This document shows, piece after piece, positions 1 through 11,030 of a stretch of DNA of 64,000 nt (positions are counted from its first letter, which is position 1; the number at the start of each line of letters is the position of its first letter). Made by a program: the position numbers and the translations under genes. The notes beneath the pieces are model-generated. The model did no database searches and was not told where the DNA came from. It saw only the letters and a program-made list of their open reading frames with translations. Source of the stretch: Fratercula arctica (Eukaryota > Chordata > Aves > Charadriiformes > Alcidae); the NCBI GenBank assembly GCA_947846985.1, contig CANTUZ010000010.1, positions 23,793,095-23,857,094 on the forward strand, in the 5' to 3' direction.

Positions 1-1984
1 CATTTCGGAATAAGGCCACACTTGTGTTTTTAAGAGAGGCATCCAGCCAGCTGGAGGTTTCTTTATGACTTTACTAAGTGCAAAGCCTTTTAGACTTGTA
101 GACTGAGCCAAACCCCTGACCTACCATGCCCTTGTGAGACCAACAGTACTCTTCCACTACTTGAGAGAGAAAATACATGAACTGTCAGTTTAAAAAGCAA
201 GCGACATGGCAACTGAATATTATCGCTGTAGGATACTATCAAACAGTGTTTCAGTAGATGAAACACAGCAGGGTCTGGTGTGCAGGACAAATTTTTTTGA
301 AGTCTTTCAATCAACTGCTCCATTTTAAGGCAGGTAGAAAAAAATTATGCAGAAGTAGAAGCTTCAGTTTGAGTTTTAGATCACATTTACATGTCAGTGT
401 GAGAATCTGATCTAATGTTTGTCAGAACCATCAGAAGTATTTCCACTGAATTCAACAAGCACAGGCTCAGGATTTAAATTTATGTTGTGCCAGGATTTGT
501 ACATACATTTATGTATATAAACACCATGCTGTACAGTATTATAATTATTTTTTTGGCATGGAACTGTCTAAGCATTACACATGAATCACAGCAAAGGGTT
601 GTGTTTTTTTAATAATATTAAAAAAAAAGTCTTTCTCCTTTGAGACCCAGCCATAACCCATTCTTATCTCTGTAATAACATAGATTTTCATCTCTCTAAT
701 CTTCTCCCCTCCTCAATACAAAAAGAGAATTTGCAAAGCGGATGACTAACCAAACCCCTTTCAGTTTAAGGCTCACTCTGCTTAGGTGTTTTGACACTCC
801 TAAGCTATATTTTTCTACTAATTTTTTGAAAATGCATGTTCCTTTTGTTTCAACAGATTTGGAATAGACAAAGTCAGAGACAATGCCCCATCTGAGTTAC
901 CTCATAAATCAGCAAAAACATCAGGGGAAACTGCCTTTTTTATCCTAGCAGTGCAAACAGAAATTGCCCTTGTCAAGCCTTATTTACCAGACCATCGTGC
1001 TGGTGAACTGCGTAACACCCTTGCACAGTGTCCTGAACGCATCCACGCTCCTGTGGACCTAGGCAGTTGCAGATTATAGTGCTTTTCATGGGAAACACTT
1101 TTTTCTTACTCCTTCCCTTCAGCTTAACTACCAGTCCAACCTGAAAGGTATAAAACCAGACAAAAGGGAAGTAATTTCCCAAATGCCAACACTCAAAACA
1201 CTTTGTACTTCTAACCACCATTTTCTCCTGGCAAAGGCTCTGCCATCTCACCTGGCAAGTCTCAAGTCTGACTCAATTGTCAAAGAAAAAACAGAGCTAT
1301 TTAAATGCAATAGCATTTAAGTGTTGTGCCAACAGAATAATAGCAAAGTTCTCTAAAACAGGCTAAGTACAATTTTTCTGATTTACAGGACAGTAAAACT
1401 GAGGAACTGAGCACAAGCTTGGACACTTACCATGCCACAGCAGCAGAATCAGGAGTGTGACGTTGCAGGAACAGAGTTCATAGGATCCTAACCACTGCCT
1501 CTTTTTTCTCTGGAGCACTATTTTGTGCCTGCCCAGAGCACCCCCTCTGATTTTTTACTTCACACAGAGCACAGGCCAGACCACGCACTCTCTGAAGTTG
1601 CTGGCATAGATAGGGTTCCGACTTTGACGCTTTCAAAGTTGTGTCTTCCAAGTGTCACCTTTTGTCACCACAAATATTAAATATCCAACATTCAATACAG
1701 GGCACCTTCAAGTGTTTACGTAAGGGAAAAGGCCGTCATTTGATGCAAAAACAACTTCACACTAAAAATCACTGTTCTTTCCTTTTTTCCTAGCACCTTC
1801 TTATGCCAGCTCATCCTCAGTTATATATTTTCCCTACCAGAGGACGTGCCGTATTGCATCACAAAATTAAGGAAAACATTTTTTCAGTAACAAGAAGACT
1901 GATGCCTTCTTACCAAGCAGAACAAGAATAGCACTTTTAACAAAATCAGATTTTACAGGTTATCAGAGCCATCTCTTCCCTGTT
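1..1984. other. Non-coding stretch, no gene recognised
   Basis: AT-rich sequence with short T and A runs. A minus-strand frame at 90-323 starts with an ATG followed by MEQLIERLQKNLSC, but no convincing donor follows it, so it is not called. A strong minus-strand donor-like site (GTAAGTGTCC) lies near 1427-1436, but the sequence upstream of it lacks a clear acceptor and an open frame. I see nothing else. Confidence 0.5.
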
Positions 1985-2110
1985 TCAATGACAGCTGGAT
2001 GACAGTTTTCTGTCCCTTTTGCTGCCTTTCTTGTCTATCTCAGCTGGACTCAAGCTAATAAGCTTCTCATTAATGAAATGACTATGCCAAGGTACTGGCA
2101 GATGGTCCTA
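1985..2110. promoter_or_regulatory. Possible conserved non-coding element (weak)
   Basis: This block has E-box-like CAGCTG sites and a homeodomain-type core (CTCATTAATGAAATG) packed within about 120 bases. It lacks simple repeats and has no long open frame. That resembles vertebrate conserved enhancers, but conservation cannot be judged from one sequence. The call is an impression from motif density only. Confidence 0.2.
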
Positions 2111-2579
2111 TGTTCCAAGCACATCTTCCCATTCCCTCTCTCCCAGAAGTCCTGATCTATACACAGTGTAATCATCATGAAAACATATGCTCTCTGACAG
2201 AAAGCTTCCCCTCCATTATCTCTGTACTCTAGGGGATTGCCCCCTAAACCTCAGCGACAGAAAGTAACTCCCTTCCTACTCAAGTCTGTTTCCTATACGC
2301 CCGAAAACACATTCACCAGGTCCTGGCAAAAGTACCTGTACAAGGCTTAAAATCCATGCTAATCTCTCCATAGTACTGTCCGTATCCTAGTCCATTACTA
2401 AAAAAAAATGCACATACACACATATATGCATATTTTAAAAAATATGAAGTAATATATACCTCATATTTCTTACATGTAATACTTTGCCACTGTTTTATTT
2501 ACAGGTCCCTGTAACAGTACCTGAGCCTTTCTCTTAGATAAAAAACCATATAGTATAATTTATTACATTGGTTACCAGT

Positions 2580-2760
2580 AAATCTCTTGAGCAACACTTC
2601 CATTTAAATGTTGAGTGAGTCAGTCACTAACTGGATATCTCATATATCTTAAAATAATCTGTTTGTTTCATCTGCTGGCTCCCTCTCCCTCGTCAATTTA
2701 ATCAGATTATTGTGACTGATGAATTCATTAATACGGTCATCGTATCCTGAGAGCATCGCA
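2580..2760. promoter_or_regulatory. Possible conserved non-coding element (weak)
   Basis: A stretch with clustered homeodomain-like cores: TTTAATCAGATTATTG, then GATGAATTCATTAATACG, the latter containing the palindrome GAATTC and an ATTAAT core. It also has a GAGTGAGTCAGTCACT segment resembling an AP-1-type site with inverted symmetry. No coding frame and no repeat is visible. It could equally be unremarkable intron. Confidence 0.22.
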
Positions 2761-3546
2761 ACTTCTACACAGAAAGTTTCAGGAAGGAAGAGCAACTATC
2801 TCCCTTTTGCACACACAGATAGTTATGAGCAGAGGAATAAATGAACGCTGACAGTTTCCCAGCTGTGGAAAGCCTGCAGAAAGGTTATTTCTAGACACTT
2901 CGGATCACTTTGTCTGGCTTTGCTGGAGCTCCTCAGAGAAGGCTAGGGGTACAACGGGCACAGACAGGCCCCCATAACATGAAGGGTTGTTTTAGCTCTC
3001 CAAATTGACTCTGAACCTTCTGAAATATCATTTCTTTCCAGAGGAAGAGAAAGTTTTACTGTCAGTTCTTCTCTGCATTTAATCCCAACAGCACTGAACA
3101 GCTTTTCCCCACTGCAGATAGGGAAAAACATCAACAGAAAGTAGAAAAGCTTCCCTTTAATCTTTGCCACCTCCTTTTCAACTTCAAGTTGAAAGTCTTC
3201 AAAGTAAGACCTTTTCTCATACTGCCTAACAACTTAAATCACTCCTGATTGTCACAGGGAATCACTTAAGTTTAGTAACTCCAAAACTATCTACCTTACA
3301 AAAGGTGAAAGAGTTAAAAAGCATATTCATTTCCAGTCTGAAACAAAAAACAATAGGTCAAATACAGGCAATGGTGGACAAGAACAGAGAGTGAGAAATA
3401 TTATTTAGCCAGCACTAAAAAAACATAATTATGCTTCTGTAGCTTTTATCATCCAAAAATAAAGAAGCCAAAGCACTTTGACAGTGCGCCTTCCCAATCC
3501 TCCCAAACAGTAAAGGAAAGGAAAACAGAAGGAACTTGTCACTTAC
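2761..3546. other. Non-coding stretch, nothing recognised
   Basis: Mixed-composition sequence without a repeat or splice-bounded open frame that I can support. A 75-codon minus-strand frame at 2943-3170 has no protein-family features. Confidence 0.5.
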
Positions 3547-3613
3547 CAGGAAAAACAGTAACTACAGAAAAGCGTTCAACAGCACTGCTCAAGTACCCAG
3601 GAGCTGTGACGGT
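3547..3613 (-). CDS. Candidate internal coding exon, gene unrecognised
   Basis: On the minus strand a pyrimidine-rich acceptor (ATATCACCCTCCTCAG) precedes 67 bases that end at a strong donor (CCTG followed by GTAAGTGAC). Only one of the three frames is open. It starts in phase 0 and ends in phase 1, and its translation includes TVTAPGYLSSAVERFSVV. No domain is recognised. The phase-0 start is compatible with the phase-0 end of the better candidate exon at 9771-9956, about 6.2 kb upstream in the minus direction, so the two could be consecutive exons. A 67-base open frame is expected by chance fairly often, so this may be a decoy. Confidence 0.3.
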
Positions 3614-4239
3614 CTGAGGAGGGTGATATAAATGACCTCCACCTGTGCTTAATAGTTGGCTGAAACTGTATTCACAAGTGAGACAACTCTGACTTGAGCT
3701 GTAACTTTATATCTTTCTAAAAACATCATAAACCAGATGAAAAACATATTACTTAAAAATATGGTAGGACAGCAAATTGCTGAGGAGAAAACCAAGTCTC
3801 TACCTCTTGCTGTCTGCCACAGCAGACATCCAAGATGACATCGAGCATTTGAGGATCAAAAAGGCTCTCGGTGAATGTCTGTCAAGTGGAGAATTTGGAT
3901 GAGGATTACTTTGGGAGGACGGCCAGCCTGGTAAACAGCAGCAAGCGAACAGGAAAGGCTACTTGTTGGAAGCAGTAATGCACAATAGGCTTCCAGAAAC
4001 TAAACACACCATATGTAATTAAAGCAATTTATTACAGTTACGTGGCTTTGCACATTTGCAACTGCATTTCCCCCTTTTTAGTCTCAGAGTGATGTGCTTA
4101 TTCATGCAAACTGAAAGGAAATATGTAAACAGTTTTGAAAATGCAAGAAGAAAGTGTGAGAACGGAACATTTGATATGGCATTATCTTGCAAATGCCTCC
4201 AGATTCCTCTCTGGTCACTGTGTGGGCAGCACATTCCCA
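3614..4239. other. Non-coding stretch before the CpG islet
   Basis: Ordinary AT-rich sequence. The right half (from about 4019) is open on both strands as part of two opposed frames running into the GC-rich islet. No splice or repeat structure is visible. Confidence 0.45.
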
Positions 4240-4545
4240 GGACAGAACGCAGGGTGGGCGGGAGAAAGGGGACTGTACAGCTATTCATGAACTGCATTTT
4301 GTCTTTTCCCGCTGAGTTCATTAGTGAGCTGCCGGAGCAGTGGGGAGGAGGCAGGGCTCGCTCCCCTCCGCTCTGGCAGGAAGCGCAGGCACAAGGAGCT
4401 CCCAATGCCCGACGGGCTGGAGGTGTCCATGCTGAGGGAGCGCGGTCCTCTCCCGACTCCCTGCCCGCACAGGGCCTGTGCACTGCTCGGCTCCGGCTGC
4501 CGGCCCGCTTGGCCATCTCTCGTGCGGATGTATCATTTGCAACCA
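4240..4545. promoter_or_regulatory. Small CpG-dense islet, possible promoter or enhancer
   Basis: About 300 bases are GC-rich and carry roughly 18 CpG dinucleotides by eye, against very few in the flanks. A GC-box-like GGTGGGCGGGAG lies at its left edge, near 4251-4262. Frames on both strands are open through it: minus 4019-4546 (175 codons) and plus 4056-4562 (168 codons). GC-rich DNA has few stop codons, so this is not evidence of coding. Neither product has a recognisable domain and the minus-strand ATG has a poor Kozak context (T at -3). Possible readings are a minor or alternative promoter, an unmethylated enhancer, or a GC-rich exon of a transcript I cannot delimit. No TATA box or initiator was identified. 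Confidence 0.35.
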
Positions 4546-7401
4546 TTCAAGAGGAGAGTTAATCCATCACAATAAAGTCTTACAAACTGGGCAGCCCTCT
4601 CCCCAGCCCCCACATAAATAAAAACACAAGTTACATCATCTCGATCCTTCCCTGACCCCAGCGAAGCTCAGAGGTAGGTGACAGCTCCCTCAGACAGATG
4701 AACTGAAGAGGACAGTGGAGAACCCGCGCTCACAGCCATGTTGACAAACAAGGCCTAGGGGCACCCAGCGCCAGCAAAATAAAGTCTCCACACATTGCAT
4801 CACACACCTAGCTGCTGTAAACGTCGGAACCGTCCTACACCTCCTTGCTACACCAATTCCCCATCCCACAGCACATTATTTTTCACAACTGAAGACACTG
4901 ACAGAAGTGGAAATGCAGTTTACTAGGAAAGGACTCCGCCCAGGATTTTTCTCTCGATCATCCTCTGCCAGCAGATCCTCCTTCCCCCCATTCACCAGCA
5001 CCCTCTGTAGCACAGGGCAGCTCTATAAGCAAGGCAACACAAGAAAGCAAGACCTGCCTGATCTCTGAAGACAGGGGCAGATTTTGAAGCTGTGGTAGGA
5101 AATAACATGCAATTGCTGACAAGTGGATGATAAGCCCTGAGTACGTAACTGGTGTAGGCTGGCTATGGACAGAGCACCACTAAATAGTGCCCACAAGGTG
5201 GGGGGTAAAGGAAAAGGGTGGGGGGAAACACAGCTGGAACATCTGTATTACTGGTTTATCTGCGCAGCCCATCGTTACTCCAGGTATCCCTCACAGCAGA
5301 GGGATGTGGAAATGACAGTGCTGTGATACAGCCCTGGCCCCTTTCAAAACGTTCTTCCCGTGAGAGGCATCAAGATGCATTCATACACGGTAGCCTGCAA
5401 AAGTGGTAACAGAGAGTGTTTGGGGTCTTCTGAGTTCAGAGTTAATTTCTGTCCCATTTTTAGTCCGGTAACATCTGGGGCTCAAGAGACTGATGTAGGA
5501 TGAAGAATGGTATAAAAGAGAGAGAAAATTACTCTGCCATATAAGAAGAGAATGACATAACAAGCAAAACTGAAACACAGTAGAATGACAGAAGTCACTA
5601 GGCTGTGATCACAGCAGGCTATAAAGCAGAGTACATCACATTAATGAGGTAGGAAAAGATTTGTCATATGCAGAGGATTACATAGAGTCTAATAAAAACA
5701 TTCTCTATTAAGAGAAAAACATAATCCAATTTGTATGGAAACAACTTCCATATTATACACATCATGATACAAAATGCAGAACACGAATTCAGGGGAAAAA
5801 CGGCACGTAACACTGACGTAAAGCAAGCTGTCAATAAAATCTGATAAAATCATAACACTAGCAAACAGCAAAGATATCTATTCGAACTAATCAAATGTAA
5901 CAGTAGGAAAAGATTTTAAAGATTTGAAGTAGCAAACGCTGTAATCTAAAGAAGCAGAAATGGTGGTGCAGTGAGTTTTTGATTAATAAACCTAACTTCT
6001 GTAGCTTGCAAATGAGTTGAAATGAAGGATTTTTTTGTCGTGCTGCATTCATGGAGCATCCTAAACAGCTGGCACCTGATCTGTTATGAGGACTCTATGG
6101 ACTTTGGCAATGCAAACAAATTTTAATCCAAACAATAATTTCATACATATGTATTCCCCTTAGAAGAATCTAATTAAGAAGAAGAAACATGATGACACAT
6201 TATCTTTAAGGTTAATAAAAGCAAAGTACTAAACTGTGAAAGTTATAACCACTCATATTTTTTTTTTAAACAGGGACATAAATAAATTCCTAACTCAATA
6301 AAGGGAAAAAACTAGACACCTTCAGGAAGGCACACTATGTGCTCAATAAGTAGTGACAGGAAAAAAATGCAGTAAAAATGCAAATTAAGTTATATTAAGA
6401 CGTATAAGGAATTAAAAGGTGAGCAGTACAAGAACTAACATGTGCTTTCCACTGTGAAACACTGTTCATTTCTCACCACTTTATCCTAAAACAACAGGAA
6501 AGCATTGAAGTAATGGATTGAAACTGCTAATTGAAAAAATAACAAAGAAAATAATTTGTACATTTGTAGTCTGTTGGTTTTTTTCTTTTTCTTTTTTTTT
6601 TTTTTTAAATCTGACAGGAGATTTAAGAGACACCTGAAAAAATCCAAAACAGTCAAGAGGAGAGACTGGACAGATTAACGATTAATTTGGTTTCCTAACA
6701 AAAGAACAACGGAATACACAGCGAGACTCAGAGGCAAAAATTTGGGTAATTTGAGACTATATTATATAGTTTCACATCATACGTAATTATCCAGTAGTTC
6801 TTACTATGGCGTTAACACTGATGTTATGAAAATTATGAAATATTAATATTTATAATAAGCATATTTGAATTAATAACAATAAACATCAATGACAAAGCAC
6901 AGAAACACTCCTGTTTCAAGGCACAACACAATAAACATCTAGGAAAAATGTAATATAATAATCTTCTGCAGAATTTTTTTCTTAAACAATGAGAGCTGCT
7001 GTCGATAAGGGAAGGACTTTGTATTTTGATGGACAGATGCTCTGATCCACTATGGGCAATAGGGAAGACATACCAGTAGCAGTTTCTTCTGCAGGAAAAA
7101 ACATGCTGTAAATTCTATCACTGTAGCGAGTGATAAAAAGTCTTATGAAGTGCGCCACACAAACGCAGAACAAAGAGCTGCAACAGAAGATAAGACAATA
7201 GTAATCAACATACTGGTCTAACTTTTTTAAAATCAAGATTTTTTTGTAGGTAGTTTGAACATTTCTTGAGGTCTTCCTAAATATGAGCGTCAGAATGGAA
7301 GGATGGTACTTTGACAATTTATGAAGTGCAGGATGGAAGCTGTTATCATTAACCTGAGATAAAATTAGCTATATACTGCCATAAAATGGAAGACATATTA
7401 C
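4546..7401. other. Non-coding stretch
   Basis: AT-rich sequence. It contains a T-rich run at about 6577-6606 and many short A runs. Near 6470-6500 the minus strand has a good acceptor (CTTTCCTGTTGTTTTAG) only 9 bases before a donor-like GTGAGA, too short to call an exon. No gene or interspersed repeat was recognised. Confidence 0.5.
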
Positions 7402-7669
7402 TTTTTTTTTTTTTTTTTGTGCAAGATCTTATGCTTGCTGCTATATAAGCAGACCCTTTCACTTTAGGATCCCTTTCATTCCAAGAATCCATATCAGCGA
7501 CAGAGATAGTGATCATGACTATGTCACCGCTGCCTCCCATTGTTGGTCCTGCGGCAAGTATGGGGAGACAGAAAAGAGAATTTTTGCTACGTGCCATGTG
7601 TTGTTTACCAGTACTGTGGGTGGCTGATGTCAGGCAGGAACAGCTTTAAAAAAAAAAAAAAAAAAAAAA
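7402..7669. repeat. Segment bracketed by a T17 run and an A22 run
   Basis: A run of 17 T at 7402-7418 and a run of 22 A at 7648-7669 enclose 229 bases. The interior has a self-complementary piece, GCTGCTATATAAGCAGACC. On the minus strand a good acceptor (CCCCATACTTGCCGCAG) ends at about 7549 and precedes an open frame that includes SGDIVMITISVADMDSW and runs into the oligo-A. An inverted T...A bracket can result from two retroposed tails in opposite orientation or from two independent slippage-expanded tracts. I do not recognise the interior as a known SINE, snRNA or gene. Confidence 0.35.
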
Positions 7670-8375
7670 CAAACCTAAAATACCACCAGCAAGAAAAGAA
7701 ACACTCTAGTCCTATGCTCTTCAGTTTTCACCTTTACAACTGTTTCAGCTTCAAAAGCAGACAGTGATCTTGCAGGTAGTTTGCTCCACCTCTTCTTGCT
7801 ACTTTCTCACCAGAAATTACTCAGTTGGTACAATGTCTTCTGGTCTCAGGGTGCATCAAGGGCTGGCTGCCCCAAGAGAAGGAGAGCAGGAAACCCCAGG
7901 GCACCTATGGGGCGCAGTCCCACCATATCTGAACACGGCGGGCAGAGCTGTGTGCTGGTGACAAGGTCCACTGACAGTCCCAAGCAAGGAGAGTGACGAA
8001 ACAGTTCCAAGGACCACGCGGGGGTCCAGTTAAGAGTGAAAGGAGACAAGGGACAAGACAAGACAGAAGACACACTATCCACAACATAGGTTCATGGTCC
8101 ATCCAGGAAACAAGGCTGGAGACAGGAGACAGGCACACCTACCACGCCACTCAGACCAGGACTGAAGGCCCAGGCCTGAGCTTGAGGGGAGTCCCTGGAC
8201 AGCCGGGGAAACAGTGCACAGGTACAGGTCCACAGTGAAGCTTCTCAGGGCATTGGTGCCCTCAGGGCTGATGCTCAGCTGGTTGCTGCAACCTCTGAGC
8301 GCAAGGAAGGGCTGTGCACATCCAAAGGAGCAGATAGATGATGTTCCAAAGATGTGGTATCAAGCATGGGTTATA
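7670..8375. other. GC-richer stretch, origin unclear
   Basis: From about 7840 the sequence becomes purine- and GC-rich (GGACAAGACAAGACAG, TGGAGACAGGAGACAGG) with overlapping short open frames on both strands. It could be a worn repeat. I cannot match it to a family, and no splice-bounded exon is convincing. Confidence 0.35.
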
Positions 8376-8469
8376 TTCACACATTCTACTGTTCCCACAG
8401 GAATATACACAAAATTACAGATCTCCGAATGCATTTTTCTCCCATGGGAATATACACAAAATTACAGAT
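8376..8469 (+). repeat. Local tandem duplication, period 47
   Basis: The 23-base core GGAATATACACAAAATTACAGA plus T occurs at 8400-8422 and again at 8447-8469. Similar sequence precedes each copy (GTTCCCACAGG versus TTCTCCCATGGG), giving two units of about 47 bases. The cores are identical and the spacers have diverged. This is a simple local duplication with no recognised function. Confidence 0.75.
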
Positions 8470-9770
8470 ATTCGAGAGCAGTTTTCCTACTAATTATGTA
8501 AACATATTACTGTCGAACAGCAGGGGGGGTGGGGTTTTGCCCCACTTCAGCTGCACTGGAGTGCTCTCCTGTAATTGCTCTTTCATCCCATACTGGCCTC
8601 TTCATAACAGTGCAATTTCCACTCAACTATATCTTAAAAGGTCTGAAGCAGCATTGTGCCTCCAGCAACAGCAACCCAAGTGTTCTAAAACACTCTTGTC
8701 AATACAGGCAACACCACGGCATGCCCTTCTTCAACGCTCTGCTATTGTCTCTCACAGCCTCTTCAAGCAAAGGCCAGGGAAGGGGAGGAAGCAAAGGCCT
8801 TCTCACCTGCAGGAGAAGGCAGTCCTGGAAGTTAGAAGGAAGAACAGTGAGGAGGTGTGACACGAGCAGGGAACAGCAAACCTAAACAGAAGATAAAATC
8901 TTCTGGACCAGTTCCTTCCACGCAAGTGGTGCTGGGCTTGTCTACACCGATACTCTTCTTTAAAATTTCCTCTCTTTCACTGCTGCCAGTGCCCGCGGGG
9001 GTTGCAGCGTGAAGTGTTGCTCTGTACCAGTTTCCCAGGCGCAGCCATTACACTTCTATGCCGATTGGAATGGGAGATGCCCACTTCCCTCTTGCCTGGG
9101 ATTTCCTTGCTTTAAAACACTTGACAAGCATGGTGCAAAATTTAACACCATAAATACATGCTTCTCTGCACGTTGGAGGAAAAATCGAGGCCCGAGAGTT
9201 TCATTTCACATGTTCAATTAGGCCATGAAAAAAAGTATTATGGATGCAGAAAAATAACAGCCTTCTGTGATTTTTTGGGTTTTGCCACATAAAACTGCTG
9301 CAATTATTACATTTTTGATTAAAAATCATACTGCTAATTTTTTTTTTTGTCAAACAGCTTAAAACTGTAAAAGTACACAAAGTTGTTATCAATGTTCGCC
9401 AACAGTTACAACACACTGACCTCTACCTTAACTCAACATGGCTCCGACTTCAAAGCCTGCTTAAAACTATTTAAATACCAACATTATTAAGCATAGCAGG
9501 CACACCGAATACTCAAATGGAGCCGGCATGCTTTAAGCGAAACCCAGTCTCTGCATTTCCTCCCCCTTATTTCCCAGGCTCAGCTTACTTGTCCTCCAGA
9601 GCAGGACTTTCCTGTCACGCTGCTTCTGACAAGAGAGGAGTGGCGTTTCCCTGCTCTCTCATCCTTGGGCTACTGCTTTTTATTTCCCAATCTCTTCCCC
9701 TTTTTAACTAACTGCAATGGAGGCTAAGCACACGGCGTCTTTGTTTCGAGTCACAGGCTTGCACCCTCAC
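8470..9770. other. Non-coding stretch, rising in CpG toward the exon
   Basis: No gene recognised. CpG and GC content rise from about 9510 toward the candidate exon at 9771-9956. Two overlapping plus-strand frames of 168 and 118 codons near 8354-8885 have no domain features and no splice support. Confidence 0.45.
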
Positions 9771-9956
9771 CCCAGTCGTCCTGCAGGCACCTTCGCGACT
9801 GCTGATGGGGGGAACCGAAGGCTGGTCTGAAATGGAAGCGTGGCTCTCCTGCTGCACACCTGGGGGAGGTGAAGGGAGACCCCCGCTACCACTGACTGAG
9901 CTGGGGGAGCTCAGGGGGTTCACGCCTGACTGCACCTGCTCCTGCCGTTTTAGAGG
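9771..9956 (-). CDS. Best candidate coding exon, Ser/Pro/Gln-rich, gene unrecognised
   Basis: On the minus strand the acceptor (AATCTCTGTAGTGTTACAG) precedes 186 bases ending at a donor (ACTGGG followed by GTGAGGGTGC). The exon is exactly 62 codons, phase 0 at both ends, and open in one frame only. It begins PLKRQEQVQSGVNPLSSPSS, continues with a GSGGLPSPPPG stretch and ends near ISSREGACRTTG. The composition (Ser, Pro, Gln, Gly) suggests a disordered linker such as is common in transcriptional regulators and scaffold proteins, but there is no domain and I do not recognise the protein. Local GC and CpG are higher than in the flanks, as in a genuine exon. Its phase fits the candidate exon at 3547-3613. 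A non-coding exon or chance frame remains possible. Confidence 0.55.
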
Positions 9957-10959
9957 CTGTAACACTACAGAGATTTCTTGAGATAAGCAGCATACAAGGA
10001 ATCTGTGCAAGCATTACCTACAGAAGGACAAAACAATATAGGACTTTTTGCGATCATTCACAAAATTAACCATGAACAGAGCTATTGTAAAAAGCTCTGT
10101 CTCATAAGATGACAGGCAAGTGGTGGAAAAGCCTGGACTGCTAAAGCCCTTGGACAGAGACTTTCTGGAAGTTCCGGGATCTTTTTCACTGCATTTGTTA
10201 GTGATCTTACATCTTGATTAACAGTGAAGCAAAAACACCACATCAAGCAAATTATCTGCCATCAGCAATGGTTATAAGGAAATGCTGAACCAATGTCAAA
10301 AAGAGTTTAACTGCTTAACTATCAAATGCTTAGCATACTTTAAAAGTAAGGCAGAATTTTCAACATCGTTTCTCAATCATCACTCAAAGGCTGCCATTAG
10401 TAACATTTGGATCTCAAGAGCATTCAGTAGTATGCATTGCTGATATCTGCCAGCAAAAGAAATGTTTAGTAGCCTGAAAAATGTCCAAGGGCTAAAATTG
10501 CAACAGCTCATTTAAGATGCAGCTATCAGGCTGCACAATCAAGAACACAATCCCAGAGGAACAATCTTCACAAGTCTTCACAAGAATTATTTTATTTTTA
10601 TTTTTTATTTAAACTCCTGTCCTTTCTATCTCTTAAGGGTCCTGGGTGCAGTTATGATACACAGACTAGTACTGATCACTGTGTTTTATGAATCATTTTC
10701 CTCCTGGTCCTTATTGCTGTGACCCAAACACTTTTCAGCCTCTCCTGAAAACCAGAGCATGGAGAGATAAGACTGTTCACTGAGACCCTTTATTACAGAC
10801 TGCTGGACTCCAAGGCATAGTCTTTTAATCAAATTACTCTTAAGGCTTATGTCAAGTAGCAAATGCATCAAATTCTTGGCTCCAACAAAAACCAAACAAC
10901 TCCCTCCAACCTAGAAGACATATACTTTACAGGGTAAAACTTTCACAATTGTTTTTTAC
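9957..10959. other. Presumed intron, nothing recognised
   Basis: AT-rich sequence between two minus-strand exon candidates. It contains a TTATTTTATTTTTATTTTTT-like T/A-rich patch near 10580-10610. No repeat family or regulatory site was identified. Confidence 0.4.
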
Positions 10960-11030
10960 CTAAAAGCCAGACACCTTGCACTTCTAAGTAATAATTTGTT
11001 TTTCAAAATAGTACCCTTGAACATGATTTT
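10960..11030 (-). CDS. Weak candidate exon
   Basis: On the minus strand a very good acceptor (CCTCCTTTTTCTTCCCCACTTACAG without its first bases) precedes 71 bases, ending at a donor (GGCTTTTAG followed by GTAAAAAAC). One frame is open and includes KIMFKGTILKNKLLLRSARC. The composition is not coding-like, and its phase (0 to 2) does not join directly to the open frame of the exon candidate at 9771-9956. It could be an alternative, non-coding or decoy exon. Confidence 0.2.

Noticed and set aside
90..323. Minus-strand frame starting MEQLIERLQKNLSC
   Set aside because: The start context is acceptable, but no donor follows and the later part is not protein-like. A lone 77-codon frame is expected by chance.
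4019..4546. Longest open frame (minus, 175 codons) overlapping a 168-codon plus frame
   Set aside because: Both are open because of GC-rich sequence. Neither has a domain, splice support or a good start context.
7840..8280. GC-rich purine-rich stretch considered as an LTR or satellite
   Set aside because: No terminal repeats, no internal periodicity and no recognised family.
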